Shown: piece after piece, positions 1-6,500 of the stretch | How positions within the stretch are numbered: position 1 is the first letter of the stretch | How the letters are laid out: each line of letters starts with the position of its first letter | Assembly: GCA_041655255.1 (NCBI GenBank) | Contig: JBBAFS010000072.1 | Span: forward strand, 1-7,937 | From: JBBAFS01 sp041655255 | GTDB lineage: Bacteria > Spirochaetota > Spirochaetia > Sphaerochaetales > Sphaerochaetaceae | Reading direction: 5' to 3' | Length of the DNA: 7,937 bases | The notes under the pieces: generated by a model | Databases searched by the model: none | The model's input: only the letters and a program-made list of their open reading frames with translations | Told to the model about the DNA's origin: nothing | Made by a program: the position numbers and the translations under genes

Positions 1-140
1 TAAAACCGACTGTGACAGTCTCTTCCGAACAAGAGAGGGAAAAAGCAATGAAACTATTAGAGAGTTCTAAACGTCATTGTCTTATCTCCCACTCTATGAA
101 AACAGAAGTTACTATGGAAGCGACAGTAGAGGTGGTCTAA
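1..140 (+). CDS. OsmC-family protein, C-terminal fragment
   Basis: The reading frame is open from the window edge (first full codon at 3) to TAA at 138-140, giving the last 45 residues. They begin KPTVTVSSEQEREKAMKLLE and end TMEATVEVV. A helix with spaced Ala/Glu, then HCLISHSMKTEV and a final beta strand, is the C-terminal pattern of OsmC/Ohr-fold proteins, whose second conserved Cys lies in a C-P-(V/I)-S-type motif; the Cys of HCLISHS would be that residue. Family members are thiol peroxidases acting on organic hydroperoxides, or uncharacterised OsmC-like proteins. Start, promoter and first Cys are outside the window, so the subfamily cannot be decided. The gene converges on nrdG with a 16-bp gap. 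Frame and end are certain; the family call is fairly good. Confidence 0.7.
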   Translation, partial: KPTVTVSSEQEREKAMKLLESSKRHCLISHSMKTEVTMEATVEVV

Positions 141-155
141 AGGTTACCACTCTCT
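128..155. terminator. Possible bidirectional hairpin between convergent genes
   Basis: AGAGGTGGT (128-136) can pair with ACCACTCTCT (146-155) with one bulged base, around a 9-nt loop that holds the OsmC-like stop codon. It lies exactly where two convergent genes end. Neither strand shows a U-run after the stem, so it is not a textbook intrinsic terminator and may only be a 3'-end stem. Weak call. Confidence 0.25.
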
Positions 156-156
156 T

Positions 157-855
157 CTACAGCACCCTGATATTCGGTTGAATCTCTTTAAGATGAGTTG
201 AGATTTGATCAATCTCTTCTTTTTTAAGAGCATGAGCTTGTATGAGTAGTTCATCCTCTTTGCGATACACTTCAGGAACACGATATGTTTGTAAGCTCCA
301 CAAAGGTGCCACAGGGATTGATGTAGTTATCTCAAATAGGTCTTCTTGCGTTAAAGAAGGTGCCACAGTCGTTCGTATCTCGTAGGTGAAATCGCCTTTA
401 TGAGTATAACGTTGATCTAAAGAATAGAGCGTTTCATAGATAAGTTCTCCATCGTAGCGGGCAAAATTCTGGTATGAATGTTTTGGAGCTTTTATATCTA
501 GTGCAACATAATCAACAATCTTACGATCTAACAGTGAGTGAATCACCTCAGGGTGAGAACCATTGGTGTCGAGTTTTGTTTTTAATGAGAGAGCTGTAGC
601 TATTTCAAAGAGGGTAAACATCTCTTTGTGAAGTGTTGGCTCTCCGCCGCTGATGACCACTGCATCGATAAGGTGAACTCTTTTTCTCAAAAAAGAGTCT
701 ACCTCATCTAATGAGAGAACAGCTTCCCCTTGTGATAACAAAGGTCGATTGTGACAATAAAAACAATCAAAGTTACACATCCGTAAGAAAAAAACTGTAC
801 TTATATGAGAGGGGTAGTCGACAAACGACGACCCCTCAATGCCTCCAATAATCAT
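157..855 (-). CDS. nrdG: Anaerobic ribonucleotide reductase activating protein (radical SAM)
   Basis: A 232-residue radical-SAM activase. It reductively cleaves S-adenosylmethionine on a [4Fe-4S] cluster and abstracts hydrogen from the C-terminal glycine of NrdD, arming the reductase. The cluster motif is CNFDCFYC, with Cys27, Cys31 and Cys34, followed by HN. The SAM-binding GGE motif is SGGEP at 69-73. The N-terminus (GGIEGSSFVDYPSHISTVFF) matches the longer 'DYP' form of the activase (about 220-230 residues) rather than the roughly 155-residue E. coli type. Its ATG (855-853) overlaps the nrdD TGA as ATGA, and no clear Shine-Dalgarno precedes it, so translation is probably coupled to nrdD. 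It should share the B12 and NrdR control of nrdD. The partner gene makes the assignment firm; only the exact subfamily name is less certain. Confidence 0.93.
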   Translation of the reverse strand: MIIGGIEGSSFVDYPSHISTVFFLRMCNFDCFYCHNRPLLSQGEAVLSLDEVDSFLRKRVHLIDAVVISGGEPTLHKEMFTLFEIATALSLKTKLDTNGSHPEVIHSLLDRKIVDYVALDIKAPKHSYQNFARYDGELIYETLYSLDQRYTHKGDFTYEIRTTVAPSLTQEDLFEITTSIPVAPLWSLQTYRVPEVYRKEDELLIQAHALKKEEIDQISTHLKEIQPNIRVL

Positions 856-2924
856 ATCGCTTTGGCTTCGTAATAGACTCTTTGTCTATGTTCTTCTTGT
901 TTCCCTGGATGGAAATCTCCAATAGGTCTTAGATAGCCCACCACACGAGTCCACATCTCAGTCGCATTGCCACAGGTAGGACACTTTGGCTCTTCTCCGG
1001 TGATATAACCATGGTCCTTACATGTTGAAAATGTTGGAGTAAGAGAGATATATGGGAGGCTGTAGTTACTAAAGACCCTCTTCACAAGAGTTTTTGCTAA
1101 AGCGGGGTCATCGATCTTTTGTCCCAAATAGAGATGAAGCACTGTTCCCCCTGTGTATTGGGCTTGGAGTTTATCTTGTTTATCTAACACCTCAAAAATA
1201 TCTTTAGAATAATCGACAGGGAGTTGAGAACTATTGGTGTAATAGTGCTCATACTCTCCACTGGTGATGATTTCGGGGTGGTGTGATTTATCTAAATTGG
1301 CAAGACGGTACGAGGCTCCTTCGGCTGGAGTTGCTTCAAGGTTGTAAAACATTCCTGTCTCTTTTTGGAACCCTTGAATTAATGTGCGTAAGAATTCTAA
1401 CGTTTTAAGGGCAAATGCCTGGCCTTGCTCACTCTCTAAAGGTGCATCTAATCCAAAGAGGTTTAAAGAAGCTTCGTGCATACCAATGACGCCAATAGTA
1501 CTAAAGTGGTTTGCCCAATAAGCTCCTTGGCTTTGTTTGACTCCATGTAAGTACACTTTACTAAAAGGGTACATCCCACGTTCAGTCTCTCCCTCAATGA
1601 GGTTACGTTTAATTTGTAAAGACTCTTTAGCAAGGTGGGCCATCTTTGTTAAGGAGTCGAAAAATGAAGTTTCATCACTGCTTTCATAAGCGAGGCGACT
1701 AAGATTCAGTGTCACTACTCCAATTGAGCCTGTAAGGGGGTTAGAGCCAAACAGTCCTCCACCTCTTTTACGTAACTCAGAGGTATCTAATCTGAGGCGA
1801 CAACACATCGATAAGGCATCCTCGGGAGAGAGATCACTTGAGATATAATTTGAGAAGTAGGGAATCCCATATTTCGCAGTCATCGAAAAGATGTTATTGA
1901 CCACTTCACTCTCCCATGGGAAATCTTTAGTCACATTGTAGGTAGGGATAGGGAAGGTGAACACACGTCCTGAAGCATCTCCTTCAACCATCACTTCACA
2001 AAATGCGTTGTTAATCATATCCATCTCGTTTTGGAACTCTTTATATGTTTCACTTTGAGCTACTCCGCCGATAATAACAGCTTGGTCCTTCAGGGTGTTA
2101 GGAACGTTAATATCGAATGTGAGATTGGAAAAGGGGCACTGAAAGCCAACTCTAGTGGGGACGTTTAAATTAAAGATGAACTCTTGAATAATTTGTTTCA
2201 CCTCTTTGAATGAGAGGTTGTCATAACGGACAAACGGGGCACAATAGGTATCAAATGAGGACCACGCTTGCGCTCCTGCACTTTCGCCTTGGAAAGTGAA
2301 TGTCGCATTTACTACTTGTCCTAAAAATGAGCGTAGATGTTTTGCAGGACTACTTCCAACTTTCCCCTCAACTCCTCCAAAACCCATCATAAGAAGTTGT
2401 TGTAAATCCCACCCACAGCAATAGGGGCCAAAGAACCCTAAATCATGAAGGTGGAGTTTACCCTCTTCATGAGCCTCTTTAATTGAAGCAGGGTAGACAT
2501 CATTGAGCCAATATTGTTCGGTCAGTCGTTCACGAATATAGTTGTTCATGCCATTTACCGATTTGCGTGTATTGGCATTCTCTTTGACTCTCCAAGTCTG
2601 ATCTTCTAAATAGGAGTTAAAAAGTTTTTGGGTAGCCTTAATAAGTGCTTGTCCCTCACGAATGCGCTCTCGCTCTTTACGGTATAAAATGTAAGCTTTT
2701 GCCGTTTTGGGGTGATTTGCTTCAATAAGGGTCTCTTCTACTAGATCTTGAATTGTTTCTACATCTATTGTTTTTGTCCCTTCAAATTTATCGTATACTC
2801 GATACGCTAATTGTGGGGCGTCGACTGCTTCTCCACTTGCCCAAGAAGCTTTACTCATTGCGGTGATGATTTTTTGTACCTCGCAAAAAACCACTTGTGA
2901 ATCTCTTTTAATGACTTTGACCAT
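852..2924 (-). CDS. nrdD: Anaerobic (class III) ribonucleoside-triphosphate reductase
   Basis: A 690-residue oxygen-sensitive glycyl-radical enzyme that reduces ribonucleoside triphosphates to dNTPs without cobalamin. Residues 2-90 form an ATP-cone (starts VKVIKRDSQVVFCEVQKII), the allosteric dATP/ATP site. The catalytic barrel carries GPYCCGWDLQ (Cys169/Cys170) and SMCCRLRLD (Cys374/Cys375), which match in position the two active-site Cys regions of the family. The C-terminus has a zinc site, Cys635, His638, Cys648 and Cys651 (CKDHGY...CPTCG), then RVVGYLRP, whose Gly663 is the radical residue. Length is typical and nothing appears broken. The ATG at 2924 follows AAGGAGG (minus strand, 2935-2929) by 4 nt. 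It is first gene of the operon with nrdG, behind a promoter, two NrdR boxes and a cobalamin riboswitch. Identification is secure. Confidence 0.97.
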   Translation of the reverse strand: MVKVIKRDSQVVFCEVQKIITAMSKASWASGEAVDAPQLAYRVYDKFEGTKTIDVETIQDLVEETLIEANHPKTAKAYILYRKERERIREGQALIKATQKLFNSYLEDQTWRVKENANTRKSVNGMNNYIRERLTEQYWLNDVYPASIKEAHEEGKLHLHDLGFFGPYCCGWDLQQLLMMGFGGVEGKVGSSPAKHLRSFLGQVVNATFTFQGESAGAQAWSSFDTYCAPFVRYDNLSFKEVKQIIQEFIFNLNVPTRVGFQCPFSNLTFDINVPNTLKDQAVIIGGVAQSETYKEFQNEMDMINNAFCEVMVEGDASGRVFTFPIPTYNVTKDFPWESEVVNNIFSMTAKYGIPYFSNYISSDLSPEDALSMCCRLRLDTSELRKRGGGLFGSNPLTGSIGVVTLNLSRLAYESSDETSFFDSLTKMAHLAKESLQIKRNLIEGETERGMYPFSKVYLHGVKQSQGAYWANHFSTIGVIGMHEASLNLFGLDAPLESEQGQAFALKTLEFLRTLIQGFQKETGMFYNLEATPAEGASYRLANLDKSHHPEIITSGEYEHYYTNSSQLPVDYSKDIFEVLDKQDKLQAQYTGGTVLHLYLGQKIDDPALAKTLVKRVFSNYSLPYISLTPTFSTCKDHGYITGEEPKCPTCGNATEMWTRVVGYLRPIGDFHPGKQEEHRQRVYYEAKAI

Positions 2925-2947
2925 GTCTCCTCCTTACACGGAGACAT
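2923..2947 (-). promoter_or_regulatory. Ribosome-site sequester hairpin of nrdD
   Basis: In the transcript AUGUCUCC (2947-2940) pairs perfectly with GGAGACAU (2930-2923) around a 9-nt loop, GUGUAAGGA. The 8-bp stem buries the start codon and the GGAG part of the AAGGAGG Shine-Dalgarno. This is the OFF conformation expected of a translational riboswitch. The loop base run GUGU is complementary to ACAC at the edge of the aptamer's internal loop (3075-3072), so it could be the kissing loop (L13) of cobalamin riboswitches; four base pairs are too few to be sure. Pairing is seen directly; its role is inferred. Confidence 0.75.
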
Positions 2948-2997
2948 CTTGATTGTGCAAAAAAATTGCACGTTAAGTCATGCTCCGTGACAACGTG
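2937..2997 (-). promoter_or_regulatory. Antisequester element and competing hairpin in nrdD leader
   Basis: CACGGAG (minus, 2989-2983) is an exact complement of CUCCGUG (2943-2937). The helix extends by CAU/AUG across one bulged U. It uses the 5' arm of the sequester hairpin, so the two cannot coexist, and forming it frees the Shine-Dalgarno. A third structure competes: CACGUU-GUCA (2997-2988) pairs with UGAC-UU-AACGUG (2980-2969), a 10-bp stem with a two-base bulge that places CGGAGCA in its loop and hides the antisequester strand. A small GUGCAA/UUGCAC hairpin (2955-2971) sits inside the antisequester loop. Together they form a complete ON/OFF switch on paper. Confidence 0.6.
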
Positions 2998-3000
2998 TGC

Positions 3001-3140
3001 GTGTGAACAAGGTCTTCTGGCTCAAGATCATCGTTTGTAACTCCTTCCCAGAACTTCAGTTCCAGTGGCATGTGTTACAAACTCCCTTTTACAGCGGCGG
3101 GACCGCGTGGGCTTTTCACCCAACTTCCCTTTTTTCACAC
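3001..3140 (-). ncRNA. Cobalamin (B12) riboswitch aptamer
   Basis: Reading the minus strand, the conserved blocks occur in order: GGGAA, then GGGUGAAAAGCCC (P3 region), GGUCCCGCCGCUGUAA, GCCACUG (3069-3063), GGGAAGG, GAUGAUC, and the B12 box AGCCAGAAGACC (3022-3011). P1 closes with GUGUGAA (3140-3134) against UUCACAC (3007-3001). An internal helix is a perfect 9 bp, GUUUGUAAC (3082-3074) with GUUACAAAC (3041-3033), followed by a small AACU/AGUU-type stem-loop. Cobalamin riboswitches normally control B12 synthesis and uptake, or B12-independent isozymes such as MetE and non-B12 ribonucleotide reductases. Position in front of nrdDG fits the isozyme class: B12 present means the reductase is off. 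The consensus match is strong. Confidence 0.95.
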
Positions 3141-3152
3141 AAGATATAGTGT
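3137..3152 (-). promoter_or_regulatory. NrdR box, downstream copy
   Basis: The minus-strand sequence ACACTATATCTTGTGT matches 14 of 16 positions of the palindromic NrdR consensus acaCwAtATaTwGtgt. NrdR is the ATP-cone zinc-ribbon repressor of ribonucleotide reductase genes and binds paired boxes. This copy lies in the transcribed leader and its last four bases overlap the 5' strand of riboswitch helix P1. It forms a pair with the box at 3168-3183. Confidence 0.85.
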
Positions 3153-3153
3153 T

Positions 3154-3169
3154 GTGCTCCAATGAGCAC
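3154..3169. repeat. Perfect 6-bp inverted repeat between the NrdR boxes
   Basis: GTGCTC (3154-3159) and GAGCAC (3164-3169) flank a CAAT loop. With transcription starting near 3170 on the minus strand, this stem would stand at the very 5' end of the nrdD leader RNA, where it could protect the message from decay. It also fills the linker between the NrdR boxes, so a DNA-level role is possible. Function unproven. Confidence 0.5.
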
Positions 3170-3183
3170 GCTACTGATAGTAT
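3168..3183 (-). promoter_or_regulatory. NrdR box, upstream copy over the -10
   Basis: Minus-strand ATACTATCAGTAGCGT matches 11 of 16 consensus positions, weaker alone than its partner. The start-to-start distance to the other box is exactly 31 bp (15-bp linker), the three-helical-turn spacing typical of NrdR pairs, which is the main support. It covers the likely -10 element, so binding would block RNA polymerase. Confidence 0.75.
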
Positions 3184-3205
3184 ACTTCTCACCTATTGAA
3201 GTCAA
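3177..3205 (-). promoter_or_regulatory. Promoter of nrdDG
   Basis: On the minus strand TTGACT (3205-3200) is a five-of-six -35. Two overlapping -10 choices exist: TACTAT (3182-3177) at the ideal 17-bp spacing, or TATACT (3184-3179), a better hexamer at 15 bp. Transcription would start near 3170, giving a leader of about 245 nt that holds the 5' stem, the aptamer and the expression platform. The overlap with the upstream NrdR box supports the placement. Confidence 0.7.
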
Positions 3206-3387
3206 TATGGAAAAGGAAAATTGGTATATGTATGTGTCTTCAAAGAAACATAAATTAACCAATTCAAAAAACAAAATGATATCAAAAGGAATCTGATAAT
3301 TATTTTCTCAGGGTAGAGTTGAGTTTTGTATGGTACTATTAAACCAATGTTTTGAGGTGTGTTCTCAGTGAAGATGAGCTGGGGCAT
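3206..3387. other. A/T-rich spacer between nrdDG promoter and tracrRNA terminator
   Basis: No convincing gene is present. The only open frame on the minus strand (3387-3202, 61 codons) has no Shine-Dalgarno and begins directly after the tracrRNA U-run. The stretch holds an interrupted inverted repeat (AATTGGT at 3219-3225 with ACCAATT at 3258-3264, plus inner TATGT/ACATA), an 8-bp palindrome TGATATCA (3277-3284), and one weak rightward promoter-like element near 3331. Nothing else stands out. Confidence 0.6.
3331..3339 (+). promoter_or_regulatory. Candidate extended -10 for cas9 transcription
   Basis: TGGTACTAT fits the extended -10 form TGnTAnnaT, but no good -35 precedes it. If used, the message would start near 3346 and run about 170 nt, antisense to the whole tracrRNA gene, before the cas9 ATG. 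No better rightward promoter is visible between the tracrRNA start and cas9. Speculative. Confidence 0.25.
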
Positions 3388-3414
3388 AAAAAAAGAGCTT
3401 ACCGAGGCAAGCTC
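3388..3414 (-). terminator. Intrinsic terminator of the tracrRNA
   Basis: On the minus strand GAGCTTGC (3414-3407) pairs with GTAAGCTC (3402-3395), one G-U wobble included, around a CTCG loop, and runs straight into seven T's (3394-3388). It is a textbook Rho-independent terminator in the leftward direction only and doubles as the last hairpin of the tracrRNA. Confidence 0.9.
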
Positions 3415-3480
3415 CTTGTACGCACAGCGCGTGGTCCTTATGGACGGTTTGAATAAATTTTTATTTGAACACTAGGTGTT
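3388..3480 (-). ncRNA. tracrRNA of the type II CRISPR system
   Basis: A leftward RNA of about 93 nt upstream of cas9 and divergent from it. From the predicted start near 3480 it reads AACACCUAGUGUUCAAAU (likely anti-repeat), an A/U-rich linker, hairpin GUCC-AUAA-GGAC (3445-3434), hairpin ACGC-GCUGU-GCGU (3432-3420), then a strong terminal hairpin and seven U's. The UUCAAAU end would pair with a CRISPR repeat starting GUUUGA, the usual 5' end of type II-A repeats. This layout of anti-repeat, nexus-like hairpin, second hairpin and terminator is that of known tracrRNAs that bind Cas9 and crRNA for RNase III processing. No array is in the window, so the anti-repeat boundary is inferred; a second TTCAAAC copy (3454-3447) is an alternative 3' edge. 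Promoter, terminator and location together make the call good. Confidence 0.82.
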
Positions 3481-3486
3481 GGCTTC

Positions 3487-3515
3487 AACATAAGCTAGTT
3501 GAGGGGGTTTGTCAA
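3487..3515 (-). promoter_or_regulatory. tracrRNA promoter
   Basis: Minus strand: perfect -35 TTGACA (3515-3510), 17-bp spacer, -10 TATGTT (3492-3487, four of six). The start would fall about seven bases on, near 3480. The -35 lies between the cas9 Shine-Dalgarno and ATG, so polymerase binding here and cas9 transcription from upstream cannot easily occur together. Confidence 0.8.
3501..3507 (+). promoter_or_regulatory. Ribosome binding site of cas9
   Basis: GAGGGGG sits 9 nt before ATG 3517-3519. It decides the start: the frame is open back to a TTG at 3499, but this purine run would then lie inside the coding region, and the extra residues MRGFVN precede the position where Cas9 homologues begin. 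Confidence 0.75.
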
Positions 3516-3516
3516 C

Positions 3517-6500
3517 ATGTCACATCAAAAGAGAGAGGTTTCGGATTATTACTTAGGACTTGATATCGGTACTAATTCAGTGGGCTGGGCGGTAACAGAC
3601 ACAGATTATGAGTTGCTCAAAGCAAATAAGAAGGAGCTTTGGGGAGCAAGGTTATTTGATGCAGCAGAAACAGCTGCTGATCGAAGATTGCATAGATCTG
3701 CTCGAAGGCGTCATCAAAGAAAGCTTCAACGATTGCAATTACTTAAAACCATCTTTGAGCAGAAGATTAATGAGACTGACCCTCAATTCTTTACTCGCAT
3801 GAAAGAGAGTGCGTACCACAAAGAGGACAAATCACATGATTCCATAGCAACTCTTTTTAATGATCCTACATATGGAGATGCTCATCTACATAAAGATTTT
3901 CCAACGTTTTTTCATTTAAGAAGCCACCTTCTTTATGAAAAGGAGACATCAAGTGATGTGAGATTAGTCTACTTAGCGATACATCATATCTTAAAAAATA
4001 GAGGCCACTTTCTATTCCCAGGAGAGACTCTAAACACTTCTGATTCATTAGATTCTGCCTTAGAAGATGTTAAAAATTATCTCTTTGATCTTATGAATTA
4101 CCATATGAGTTTTAATAATGTAAGTAATGAAGAGATTGGAAAGATATTAAAAGAAAAAAAGCAGACAGTTAAGAGAAGAGGGTTAAGTGAGATTCTTACC
4201 CTCTCTTATGCTGGAGAAGAAGAGATAGAGACATCTCCTAATACATTAAAATCAGAGATTATAAAAGCACTTACCGGCTCTCCATTTACCCTTTCAGTAT
4301 TATTTGAGAATGAGTCCTATAAAGAGAGCGATTATAATAAAATTGAGCTCAGAAAAGATAACTACGAAGAACATAAAGATAATGTTGAGGCGTTACTAGA
4401 TCCTGAAGAGTTTCAATTAATTGAAGCTTTTGAGGCAATTTACAACTGGACACTCCTTTCCGATATCCTTAAAGGGAAGAATTATATAAGTGATGCAAAA
4501 ATTAGCTCATATGATGAGCATAAAGAAGATTTACGTACGTTAAAACAACTTGTCAAAACTTATATTCCCTCTTCTTATAATGAAGCATTCAAAGATCCCT
4601 CTAAGACACATAACTATGCACACTATGTTGGTTCTGGGACACAACATGGTATCAAAGTAGATGTAAAACACAAATCAAAATGTAGCCAAGAAGAAGTAAA
4701 TAAATATTTTGAAAATCTTTTGAAACATGTTGTGAATGACGATGATAGTTCTCTCTCTAACATGAAAGAACGATTATCATTGAAGGAGGCACTGCCTAAA
4801 CAACGCATCAGAGACAATAGAACTATTCCAACCCAACTTCATAAAACAGAGCTAAAAACCATATTAGATAATGCAAACCAACATCATCCTTTTCTATCAA
4901 TTCCAGACGAGGATGGGTACACACCTACAGAAAAAATTCTTAGTATGATGAGTTTTCGTGTTCCCTACTATGTAGGACCATTAAATACGTATCACATGGA
5001 AGAGGAGGGCATGGAAGGATTTGCGTGGATGGTAAGGCAAAAAGGGGAGGAGAATACAAGGATATTACCATGGAACTGGGAGAGGGTTGTCGATCAGCAC
5101 GCATCAGCTGAAAACTTTATTAATCGAATGACTAATAGTTGCACATACCTCTACTCAGAGTCTGTATTGCCTAAGAATTCGCTTCTTTATACAAAATATA
5201 TGGTTCTCAATGAACTAAATAATGTGAAAATACACGGAGAGCTTATACCTGTTGATCTTAAAAAGCAAATTTACCAAGAATTGTTTTTGGACTCAGGAAG
5301 AAAGACGATAACTCTAGCAATGCTTAAAAACTACCTTGTAGTTAACAACATTATCAATAAAACAGACAAAGAGCATGTAACTGGCGTGGATATCACATTT
5401 ACCAGCTCTTTAAAAAGTCACATCGACTTTTATGAACCATTTCTTAAGCCGGGTATTCTTACAGAAAAAGAAGTTGAAGATATTATTGAGTGGAAAGCTT
5501 TCTACGTCGATGATGCCAAAATTCTTGAAGAGAAAATAAGTGCAGAGTTAGGAAATAAATTAACCGCTCAACAGATAAAAGAGATTTTAAAAATTGTACG
5601 TTCGTACAAAGGGTGGGGAAGGTTATCAAAAGCACTTTTAACAGAGATTTACGACGAGGACCCTACTACCGGAGAAGCTAAATCAATTATTAAAGCAATG
5701 TGGGATTCCAATAATAATCTAATGGAACTCTTAAGTGATCGATTTACATATTTGTCACAAATTCAGGAGATTAATCGTGAAAGTATTTCTGATAAAGCAT
5801 TCTCCTACGAGTCTTTGGTAAAACCACTTCCTGTATCACCTCCTGTTAAACGTCAAATCTGGCAAACGCTCCTTGTCGTGAAAGAGTTACGTAAGATTCA
5901 AGGAAAAGCACCAAAACGTATATTTATAGAAATGGCCAGAGAGGAGGGAATCAAAAAGAGGACTACAAGCAGAAAAGAGAGCCTACAGAAGCTGTATGAG
6001 TCTTGTAAAAATGATTTAGATTTCAACAAAGGTTTGATTGCCTCTTTGGAGGAGAAATCTCCAGCTCAATTAAGAAGAGATGAACTCTATTTTTATTATA
6101 CTCAATTAGGAAAATGCCCATATTGTGGTGAATCTATCAATTTACAACGGATGGGGGATTACGATATTGACCATATTTACCCTCAATCACTTATTAAGGA
6201 TGATTCTCTTGATAATAGAGTTCTCGTTCATAAAACATGTAACGGCAAAAAAGGAGATCAGTATCCTTTGCCATATGAGTTGCGTGCTAAAATGGGAGGC
6301 TTTTGGGGAGTACTAGTCTCAAAAGGACTTATTTCTAAAGAGAAATATTATCGTCTCACTAGATCAACTGAATTGAATGAAGAGGAGTTAGCGGCATTTA
6401 TTAATCGCCAAATAGTAGAAACTCGCCAAAGCTCTAAGCATATTGCCAATATTTTGAAGCAAATATTTGGCGACGACCAGTTGATTACGTATGTCAAAGC

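Noticed and set aside
2955..2971. GTGCAA/TTGCAC hairpin in the nrdD leader as an intrinsic terminator
   Set aside because: The U-run is in the loop, not after the stem, and translational sequestration explains the region better.
3202..3387. 61-codon minus-strand open frame with a hydrophobic stretch
   Set aside because: It has no Shine-Dalgarno, starts right at the tracrRNA terminator U-run, overlaps the nrdDG -35, and its hydrophobicity follows from A/T-rich sequence.
3416..3444. TTGTAC...TATGGA as a rightward cas9 promoter with 17-bp spacing
   Set aside because: Both hexamers are poor, and the bases are already explained by tracrRNA hairpins.
3440..3515. Degenerate CRISPR repeat or short array upstream of cas9
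   Set aside because: GTTTGA-like segments occur, but there are no regularly spaced repeats with spacers; promoter, hairpins and terminator identify a tracrRNA instead.
3499..3516. Upstream TTG start for cas9 adding six residues
   Set aside because: The purine-rich ribosome site at 3501-3507 is properly spaced for ATG 3517, and Cas9 homology begins after that Met.
3866..4048. Short antisense frame within cas9
   Set aside because: No ribosome site or recognisable domain; it is a shadow of the well-supported cas9 frame.
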